NCBI GenBank assembly: GCA_934358955.1
Contig: CAKRLC010000044.1
Span: 1-20,802 of the forward strand
Direction: 5' to 3'
Length of the DNA stretch: 20,802 nt
DNA from: an uncultured Roseburia sp.
Lineage (GTDB): Bacteria; Bacillota; Clostridia; Lachnospirales; Lachnospiraceae
Position 1 is the first letter of the stretch; each line of letters begins with the position of its first letter. Under the pieces are notes generated by a model. The model was not told where the DNA came from, searched no databases, and worked only from the letters and a program-made list of their open reading frames with translations. The translations under genes and the position numbers were made by a program. Below are positions 15,167 through 20,802 of this stretch, piece by piece.

Positions 15167-15190
15167 ATAAAAAGAGATGAGCGGATTACG

Positions 15191-15225
15191 GCGCTTCGTG
15201 GTGGATCACTGCGGGGCGCTTTTTT
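15191..15225 (+). terminator. Intrinsic terminator or attenuator 2 with G-U pairs
   Basis: GCGCTTCGTGGT (15191-15202) pairs with ACTGCGGGGCGC (15208-15219) using several G-U pairs, then T6. The wobble pairs work only in plus-strand RNA, indicating transcription toward the ABC exporter genes. No ORF with a ribosome binding site lies between terminators 1 and 2. Confidence 0.75.
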
Positions 15226-15251
15226 GCGTTTATGGATTCAGGTGGCAAAAG

Positions 15252-15453
15252 GTCTGTTCCATTATCTTTATTGGCAAATTGCACAAAAGAAATATGAAAA
15301 GTTTCTCTTTGTGCAATGGAGATAAGACTCATGAAGCGTGGAAGCCTCTGCTGAACACGATTCATGTTTTCAGAGGCTTATCGGAATGATTTGCACAATG
15401 AAACTTGGAATATTTTTTTGTGCAATCTGCTAGCATGAACTTAAATGGCAGAC
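15252..15453 (+). repeat. 202-nt structured repeat with predicted pseudoknot, copy 2
   Basis: Bounded by GTCTG (15252-15256) and CAGAC (15449-15453); the same span as copy 1. The outer stem is 15278-15305 with 15400-15426, mostly different in sequence from copy 1 but still self-complementary. The inner stems are TTGTGCAA/TTGCACAA (15309-15316 with 15391-15398), GATAAG/CTTATC (15321-15326 with 15377-15382) and CATGAAGCGTG/CACGATTCATG (15330-15340 with 15356-15366, one mismatch). The crossing GCCTCTG/CAGAGGC (15344-15350 with 15371-15377) is now perfect, where copy 1 has a G-U. It ends 75 bases before the ABC exporter start. Confidence 0.75.
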
Positions 15454-15527
15454 ATTTTGGCACCTGAAACAGCAAAAAACAGTCTTAATTACCGGGGATT
15501 AGAAAAGGAGAAAAACGAGGAGAATTT

Positions 15528-17249
15528 ATGAAGAAGTTAAGCAGTTATATCGGGCGGTACTGGTATGGATATGTGTTTGCAGTTGCAAGCATGGTCACAG
15601 CGATCGCATTAGATATGTTATATCCGAAGATCACGCAGAAGATCGTTGATGAAGTCATTCTTGGCGGGCAGCTTATGCTGCTTGGCAGATTGCTGATCGG
15701 GATCGTGCTTGTCGGAATCGGAAGAAGTATTTTTGGGTATTGTAAAGAGTTTACATTTGATTTGTTGTCTTCAAAAATTGGAGCAGAGATCCGGAAAGAT
15801 TTGTTTAACCATATTCAGACGTTATCCATGCGCTACTTTGATGACACAAATACAGGCGAGCTGATGGCAAGAGTCAAAGATGACGTGGATAAGATCCAGA
15901 ATGCGCTTGGGTATGTGGGGATGCTTCTGATCGAAGTGACGATCCATGTGATATTTGTAATATATTGCATGTTTTCCCTGAACTGGAAAATGACGTTTCT
16001 TCCAGTGGCAGTCATGGCATGCTGTGCAGCGGTGGCAATTATCATGGAGCGGAAATTAGATAAAGTTTACGAGGAGATCAGCGAGGAAAATGCAGTCCTT
16101 ACGACCGTAGCTGAGGAAAATCTTGCCGGTGTCCGCACGGTAAAAGCATTTGCAAGGGAAGATTATGAGATCAAAAAATTCTTATCCCACAACGAACGAT
16201 ATTATCATTTAAATATTACGCAGTCAAAAGTGCTCGTGCGCTATTATCCGATGTTCCAGTTTGTCGGAAAGGTGCTTCCGGTGGCAACCACCGTGCTTGG
16301 CGGAATCTCCGTAATGAATGGGAATATGTCACTTGGTGCGCTGGTTGCGTATGTGGAATACAGCAGAAACTGCACCTGGCCAATGGAAATGATGGGCTGG
16401 CTCACAAATGATCTGTCATCTGCCGTTGCATCCTATAAAAAGATTCGGAAAATCTACGAAGTGAAACCGGAGATTAAAGAAGCAGCGGATGCAGTAGCTT
16501 TAGATGAAGTGCAAGGAAACATTGACTTTGAGCATGTTTCCTTCAATATCGATGGAAAACAGATTTTATCGGACATCAGTTTTTCTGTAAAAGAGGGAAA
16601 AACGCTTGGCATCATGGGGGCGACCGGATCTGGAAAATCTTCCATTATCAATATATTGCACCGTTTTTACGACGCGACAGAAGGAAGTGTAAAGTTAGAT
16701 GGTACAGACATCCGGAGGCTTTCACTCAGGCAGCTTAGAAGAAGTATTGCGGTTGTTTCGCAGGATGTTTTCTTATTCTCTGATACGATCGAGGAAAATA
16801 TCAAAATGGGAAACCGCAGCCGGATTCAGATGGAAGAGATAAAGAATGCAGCGGAAAGTGCACAGGCAAGCAGTTTCATTGAAAAAATGGATGAGCAGTA
16901 CGAGACCGTTATTGGTGAACGTGGTGTCGGGCTTTCTGGAGGACAGAAACAAAGGATCAGCATTGCGCGGGCATTGTCTAAACACAGCCCGATCCTTGTC
17001 ATGGATGATTCGACCTCAGCCCTTGATATGGAGACGGAGCATGAGATCCAAAAAACATTAAACAGCCTGACAGATACAACGAAAATCATCATTGCGCACC
17101 GTATTTCAGCAGTCTGTCATGCAGATGAGATCATCTACTTACAGGACGGACGAATCGCGGAACGCGGTACACATGAGGAGCTTCTTGCGAAGAAAGGGCT
17201 CTACTATGATACCTATATGGCGCAGTACGGTGGTTATCTGGCATCGTAA
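15528..17249 (+). CDS. Heterodimeric ABC exporter subunit 1 (degenerate catalytic site)
   Basis: A 573-residue half-transporter with six membrane helices (about 10-300) and a C-terminal ATPase domain. Walker A GATGSGKS (364-371), Q412, LSGGQ (469-473) and H524 are present. Walker B reads ILVMDDSTSALD: the catalytic Glu is replaced by Asp (D494). This replacement is the hallmark of the non-catalytic subunit in heterodimeric exporters such as TM287/288, BmrCD and LmrCD. It therefore most likely pairs with the product of the gene at 17594 to export drugs, lipids or peptides; the substrate is unknown. GAGGAGA precedes ATG. No close promoter is evident, so expression may come from 14837 through the attenuator-like leader. 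The last ten codons are repeated twice downstream. Confidence 0.95.
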   Translation: MKKLSSYIGRYWYGYVFAVASMVTAIALDMLYPKITQKIVDEVILGGQLMLLGRLLIGIVLVGIGRSIFGYCKEFTFDLLSSKIGAEIRKDLFNHIQTLSMRYFDDTNTGELMARVKDDVDKIQNALGYVGMLLIEVTIHVIFVIYCMFSLNWKMTFLPVAVMACCAAVAIIMERKLDKVYEEISEENAVLTTVAEENLAGVRTVKAFAREDYEIKKFLSHNERYYHLNITQSKVLVRYYPMFQFVGKVLPVATTVLGGISVMNGNMSLGALVAYVEYSRNCTWPMEMMGWLTNDLSSAVASYKKIRKIYEVKPEIKEAADAVALDEVQGNIDFEHVSFNIDGKQILSDISFSVKEGKTLGIMGATGSGKSSIINILHRFYDATEGSVKLDGTDIRRLSLRQLRRSIAVVSQDVFLFSDTIEENIKMGNRSRIQMEEIKNAAESAQASSFIEKMDEQYETVIGERGVGLSGGQKQRISIARALSKHSPILVMDDSTSALDMETEHEIQKTLNSLTDTTKIIIAHRISAVCHADEIIYLQDGRIAERGTHEELLAKKGLYYDTYMAQYGGYLAS

Positions 17250-17379
17250 ACCTTAAATCGCTATAGATTTGTATATAAATCATGGCGCAGTATGGTGGTT
17301 ATCTGACATCGTAAACCACAAATTACTGCAGATCTGTACATAAATCATGTCACAGTACGGAAGTTATCTGGCATCGTAG
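17217..17379 (+). repeat. Triplicated 65-bp segment containing the 3' end of the first ABC gene
   Basis: Three imperfect tandem copies start at 17217, 17282 and 17347, exactly 65 bp apart. The first covers the gene's last ten codons (MAQYGGYLAS, stop); the second and third would read MAQYGGYLTS and MSQYGSYLAS, each with a stop. The non-coding tail of the unit (ending ...TATAAATC / ...CATAAATC) is repeated less exactly, and the third copy is incomplete. Confidence 0.9.
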
Positions 17380-17415
17380 GCGATAATAACCGTAAAAACT
17401 TAGAAAACGTAAATA

Positions 17416-17558
17416 GATTTGGAAAACTGAACAAGCTCAAAGAAGACATTGAGGAGCCGCCGGTCCTTAGAAGGCAGCTTTCGCTGGCTTCTTAGTACCG
17501 TTGCGAGCGACACATAGCGGGAGCGTGTCTTCGCTGAGCTTGTTCAGTTTTCCAAATC
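17416..17558. repeat. 143-bp element with perfect 24-bp inverted arms inside the exporter operon
   Basis: The arms are 17416-17439 and 17535-17558, perfectly complementary over 24 bp, and a further GAAGACA/TGTCTTC pair continues inside them. The interior holds a hairpin of AGAAGGCAGC/GCTGGCTTCT (about 17470-17493) with a TTTC loop, extended by GGT/ACC, plus a GACAC/GTGTC hairpin. No T-run follows, so it is not a standard terminator. It looks like a palindromic inserted element or a structured intercistronic RNA. Confidence 0.85.
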
Positions 17559-17593
17559 ATCACAACTTGAATTTTAGACAAAAGGAGACAAAC

Positions 17594-19387
17594 ATGGCAG
17601 TTAATTCATTTCGCGAAGATGAATACATGGAAAACACCGACAAAAAGAAAATCTTAAGCCGCCTGCTTTCCTACCTTTTCGATTATAAATTAGCAATCGT
17701 CGGTGTCCTCATCTGCATGGCAGTCACGGTTGGAATTTCCCTGGTGAATCCACTGCTGATCGAGGAAGCAATCGATCATTATATCGCGCAGTCTGATCGA
17801 AACGGACTGATCGCACTTGGAATCTTTGCGCTGGCATTAAACATTCTTTTTATCATATTGGTAAAAGTGAGAATGTACAGCATGTCCGTGATTTCCAATA
17901 AAATATTGTTAAAAATCAGACAGGATCTGTATGAACATATTCAGACTTTATCTTTTTCATTTTTTGACAGCAGACCGACTGGAAAAATTTTGGCGCGTGT
18001 TATCGGAGATGTTAATTCATTAAAAGATGTGCTGACCAATCTTGTGACGACACTCATCCCGGAATTTATCACAGTCGTAGGCGTTGTCGTGATCATGGTG
18101 TTAAAAGACTGGCGGCTTGCGCTGGCATCCTTAAGCACGATTCCGATCATGATAGTTGGAATCTTTCTGGTACAGAAAATCTCACATAAAAGATGGCAGG
18201 TTTTCCGCAAAAAATCGTCAAACTTAAATGCTTACGTGCACGAGGACATTGCAGGGATGAACGTTGTACAGAGCTTTGGCGCGGAAGATGAGACAATGGA
18301 AACATTTGATCATCTGACAGAAGAACACCGCAAATCCTTTGTGGACGCTGTTATTTTTGCAGATATGTTCGGACCGGTTATTGATTTTTGCTGGGGAATT
18401 GGAACAATGATGCTCTATCTGATCGGGATCCGTTTTCTTGGATTCGAGAAAGTATCGGTCGGACTTTTAGTCGCATTTGGAAGTTACATTAATATGTTCT
18501 GGAACCCAATTATGAATTTGAGTAATTTTTATAACAACCTGGTCACAAATCTGACGGCTGCAGAACGTATTTTTGATATTTTAGATACCGAGCCGGATAT
18601 CGCAGATGCAAAAGATGTGGAAGCGCTTCCGGAAGTAAAAGGTGAAGTGACATTTTCTCATGTAGGCTTTACCTATGACAGGGGCACTGCCGCGGAAACA
18701 AAAGTACTTGAGGACGTCAGCTTCGTTGTAAAACCTGGCGAGACAATCGCATTGGTCGGACCAACAGGTGCAGGAAAGACGACGATCGTGAACCTGATCA
18801 GCCGGTTTTATGATATTGAGCAGGGAAAAATATTGATTGATGGATACGACCTGACGAAGGTTTCCATGAATAGTCTGCGCAGGCAGATGGGTGTTATGAC
18901 ACAGGATAATTTTATTTTCCAGGGAACCGTTCGTGATAACATTTTATATGGAAAACTTGAAGCGACGGATGAAGAGGTGATCGCGGCGGCGAAAGCAGTC
19001 AATGCGCATGATTTTATCATGAAAATGGAAAAAGGCTACGACACCGAGCTGAAAGAGCATGGAGCAGGACTTTCCATTGGACAGCGTCAGCTCATCGCAT
19101 TTGCAAGGACAATGGTTTCCATGCCGAAAATACTGATCTTAGATGAAGCAACTTCAAGCATTGATACACATACGGAGATTCTGGTGCAGAAAGGCATTGA
19201 GGCACTGCTAGCCGGAAGAACCAGCTTTGTTATCGCGCACCGTCTGTCAACGATCCAGAATGCAGACCGTATTTTTGTGATTGACCAGGGCGGTATTTTA
19301 GAGCAGGGAAGCCCGGCGGAGCTAATGAAGAAAAAGGGCGCTTATTACAAGCTGTATATGGCGCAATTTGCAGAACTTGCATCATAA
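17594..19387 (+). CDS. Heterodimeric ABC exporter subunit 2 (catalytic Glu intact, LSIGQ signature)
   Basis: A 597-residue half-transporter: six helices (about 33-320) then the ATPase domain. Walker A GPTGAGKT (389-396), Q437, Walker B ILILDE (E518) and H549 are canonical, but the signature is LSIGQ (493-497) instead of LSGGQ. With subunit 1 this gives one consensus ATP site (E518 with LSGGQ) and one degenerate site (D494 with LSIGQ), the pattern expected of a heterodimer. The start at 17594 is chosen because AAAGGAGAC lies eight bases upstream; an earlier in-frame opening at 17501 begins inside the inverted repeat and lacks a ribosome binding site. Such pairs usually overlap or nearly touch; here they are 344 bases apart. 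Confidence 0.95.
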   Translation: MAVNSFREDEYMENTDKKKILSRLLSYLFDYKLAIVGVLICMAVTVGISLVNPLLIEEAIDHYIAQSDRNGLIALGIFALALNILFIILVKVRMYSMSVISNKILLKIRQDLYEHIQTLSFSFFDSRPTGKILARVIGDVNSLKDVLTNLVTTLIPEFITVVGVVVIMVLKDWRLALASLSTIPIMIVGIFLVQKISHKRWQVFRKKSSNLNAYVHEDIAGMNVVQSFGAEDETMETFDHLTEEHRKSFVDAVIFADMFGPVIDFCWGIGTMMLYLIGIRFLGFEKVSVGLLVAFGSYINMFWNPIMNLSNFYNNLVTNLTAAERIFDILDTEPDIADAKDVEALPEVKGEVTFSHVGFTYDRGTAAETKVLEDVSFVVKPGETIALVGPTGAGKTTIVNLISRFYDIEQGKILIDGYDLTKVSMNSLRRQMGVMTQDNFIFQGTVRDNILYGKLEATDEEVIAAAKAVNAHDFIMKMEKGYDTELKEHGAGLSIGQRQLIAFARTMVSMPKILILDEATSSIDTHTEILVQKGIEALLAGRTSFVIAHRLSTIQNADRIFVIDQGGILEQGSPAELMKKKGAYYKLYMAQFAELAS

Positions 19388-19408
19388 TAGAAAAATCATT
19401 CTGGAAAT

Positions 19409-19430
19409 TACGCAGAGGAATGTCTGCGTA
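19409..19430 (+). promoter_or_regulatory. Intercistronic hairpin before the MFS gene
   Basis: TACGCAGA (19409-19416) pairs perfectly with TCTGCGTA (19423-19430) around a six-base loop. No T-run follows. It sits directly before the MFS ribosome binding site and may modulate its translation or mRNA processing. Confidence 0.6.
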
Positions 19431-19454
19431 TCTAAGGGAGGAAAAGAAAATCAA

Positions 19455-20681
19455 ATGAAATTTTTAGAACAGTATAAAAATTTAAGCAGAGAGATCTACG
19501 TTCTCTTTTTCGGCAGGGTAGTGACGAGCATGGGAGCTCTGATCTGGCCGATTATGACGTTGATCCTGAAAAATAAATTAGGATACAATGCAACAACGAT
19601 CGCAACGATCACAATGGCAATGTCTATTTTACAGTTTCCGATGATACTGCTTGGCGGTAAGCTGGCAGACACGATGAACCGGAAGAAAATTATTGTCTGC
19701 TGCGACATGATAACGGTGATTTCCTACATTATCTGTGGATTACTTCCACTGTCTGGACACAGCATTGCACTGATTTATATTGCAGGTGTGTTTGCAACGA
19801 TAGAAGGCCCGTCCTATGATGCACTGATCGCGGATTTAAGCGACAGCGAGAGTCGGGAAAAAGCATATAGTCTGCAATATCTTGGAATGAATCTTGGGTT
19901 GGTGCTGTCCCCGACGATCGGAGGATTCTTGTTTGAAAAGCACCTGGGAATTGCGTTTGTTGTAGAAGGACTTGCAACGTTCTCATCCACATTGTTAATC
20001 CTGCTTTTTGTAAAGCAGCTTAGCGTGGAACGTGAAAAAGTCAGTGTGTATGAAGAAAAACGTGAAAATGAACATGTATTTCGAATTTTGTGGGAACGCA
20101 AACCGATTCTGATCTATGCACTCATGACAGGCTTTGGTGGACTTGTGTATGCACAGTTTAATTATCTGTTGCCGTTAAATATGGAAACACTCTACGGTGC
20201 AAAGGGAGCAGCAATTTTTGGTATGCTGACAAGTACGAATGCACTGGTCGTTATTCTGGCAACACCGGTTATCACAACCTTCTGTGGAAAAGTAATGGAT
20301 GTGCGAAAAATACTGATCGGAGAGACACTGATCATTATGGGACTGTTCAGTTACCGGTTTGTCCAGGGTCTTATGCCGTTGTACTTCCTTCTGATGGTGA
20401 TTTTTACGCTTGGGGAAGTGTTTAACACGATCGGAACTCAGCCATATATGACAAGGCGTATGCCATCGACTCATTGGGGACGAGTGAATTCTTTTATTGC
20501 CACGATAAATGGTGCATTTTCTGCGATCGGAAATATCCTGATCGGAAAAATCATTGATACGAGCGGATATGACAGTGCGTGGCTGGCAGTTGGAATCTTC
20601 GGAATGGCAACGATCGTGTTGGCGGTGGTGCTGAATGTGGTAGACAGGAAGAAATTTGGGCTGCTGTATGGTAAAGAATAA
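19455..20681 (+). CDS. Major facilitator superfamily efflux transporter
   Basis: A 408-residue protein with about 12 hydrophobic helices. MFS motif A appears in the loop after helix 2 as GGKLADTMNRKK (about 64-75). A charged central loop (about 190-220, KQLSVEREK...EEKRENE) separates the two halves, as in drug/H+ antiporters of the DHA1 type. The substrate is unknown. ATG 19455 is chosen because GGGAGG lies about 12 bases upstream and the resulting N-terminus (MKFLEQYKNLSRE) fits the family; an earlier TTG opening would overlap the ABC gene and lacks a ribosome binding site. It follows the ABC exporter by 67 bases and is probably co-transcribed, giving a three-gene efflux cluster. Confidence 0.93.
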   Translation: MKFLEQYKNLSREIYVLFFGRVVTSMGALIWPIMTLILKNKLGYNATTIATITMAMSILQFPMILLGGKLADTMNRKKIIVCCDMITVISYIICGLLPLSGHSIALIYIAGVFATIEGPSYDALIADLSDSESREKAYSLQYLGMNLGLVLSPTIGGFLFEKHLGIAFVVEGLATFSSTLLILLFVKQLSVEREKVSVYEEKRENEHVFRILWERKPILIYALMTGFGGLVYAQFNYLLPLNMETLYGAKGAAIFGMLTSTNALVVILATPVITTFCGKVMDVRKILIGETLIIMGLFSYRFVQGLMPLYFLLMVIFTLGEVFNTIGTQPYMTRRMPSTHWGRVNSFIATINGAFSAIGNILIGKIIDTSGYDSAWLAVGIFGMATIVLAVVLNVVDRKKFGLLYGKE

Positions 20682-20728
20682 ATGATTTATATATCAAAAA
20701 GGGAAAATAAAATTGAATTATAGAAGAA

Positions 20729-20750
20729 AGGGGCTGTGAAATAAGTCCCT
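20729..20750. other. Small imperfect inverted repeat, possible insertion sequence end
   Basis: AGGGGCT (20729-20735) and AGTCCCT (20744-20750) pair with one mismatch. The GGGGCTGTGAAATAAGTCCC string resembles terminal repeats of some insertion sequences that begin GGGGCTGT (IS1182-like), but no transposase is in the window. From 20682 to 20728 I see nothing. Confidence 0.25.
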
Positions 20751-20755
20751 AAAAG

Positions 20756-20793
20756 AAATAGGACCATTCGTTCATGCGAAAGGTCCTATTTTT
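20756..20793 (+). terminator. Intrinsic terminator after the MFS gene
   Basis: AAATAGGACC (20756-20765) pairs with GGTCCTATTT (20782-20791), with an inner TTCG/CGAA pairing, followed by a T-run. It could also be the outward-facing hairpin found at the edge of an insertion sequence. Confidence 0.75.
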
Positions 20794-20802
20794 GTGGTAA
20801 AA

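Noticed and set aside
15191..15225. T-box antiterminator (GGTGG...CTGCGG resembles the T-box core)
   Set aside because: The match to the conserved AGGGTGG.ACCGCG core is poor, and no specifier-loop stem I or aminoacyl-tRNA synthetase/amino-acid gene is nearby; the segment is better explained as a terminator.
17501..17593. Longer N-terminus for ABC exporter subunit 2 beginning at 17501
   Set aside because: It starts inside the inverted-repeat element, has no ribosome binding site, and adds residues unlike any exporter N-terminus; AAAGGAGAC supports 17594.
19368..19454. Upstream TTG opening of the MFS gene overlapping the ABC gene end
   Set aside because: It lacks a ribosome binding site, and the added residues are unlike an MFS N-terminus; GGGAGG precedes the ATG at 19455.

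Overview
The window is chromosomal DNA from a spore-forming, low-to-moderate-GC Firmicute, most likely a gut Lachnospiraceae (Clostridia). The evidence is a small acid-soluble spore protein gene, AGGAGG-type ribosome binding sites, TTGACA/TATAAT-type promoters, and an Ami-type oligopeptide permease resembling that of Gram-positive bacteria. The genus is inference; there is no rRNA or tRNA gene to fix it. No complete mobile element, CRISPR array or phage gene is visible.

Bases 1-7966: an oligopeptide ABC importer operon (amiA end, amiC, amiD, amiE, amiF) followed by a membrane-anchored, probably ApbE-like protein and a strong terminator. The permease subunits match the streptococcal AmiC/AmiD layout, including AmiC's large extracellular domain. 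The operon has three oddities: the binding protein stops well before the usual C-terminal lobe, AmiE carries about 240 residues of charged coiled coil between Walker A and the Q-loop, and AmiF has two membrane helices added at its C-terminus.

Bases 7967-8548 are non-coding but heavily structured: a probable promoter, a possible three-way-junction RNA, several small hairpins, and the first copy of a 202-nt structured repeat with a predicted pseudoknot. An unknown coiled-coil protein (8549-9217) and a bidirectional terminator that carries a partial third repeat copy follow.

Bases 9335-14580 are housekeeping-like: ktrB-ktrA (potassium uptake, minus strand), a divergent small membrane protein, a DUF1653 protein overlapping tail-to-tail with a CYTH triphosphatase, a DJ-1/PfpI protein, and a spore SASP gene.

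Bases 14581-15527 are almost gene-free: a 19-bp AT-rich tandem repeat, a strong promoter, a 23-codon ORF, two intrinsic terminators, more hairpins and the second 202-nt repeat copy. This could be an attenuator leader for the genes that follow.

Bases 15528-20681 encode a heterodimeric ABC exporter (one subunit with a degenerate catalytic site) and an MFS efflux protein. The two ABC genes are separated by an unusual 344-bp spacer holding a triplicated 65-bp gene end and a 143-bp element with perfect 24-bp inverted arms. The window closes with a terminator and a sequence that faintly resembles an insertion sequence end.

The strongest candidates for something undescribed are the 202-nt pseudoknotted repeat family and the leader region upstream of the exporter operon. 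All structures were folded by eye.
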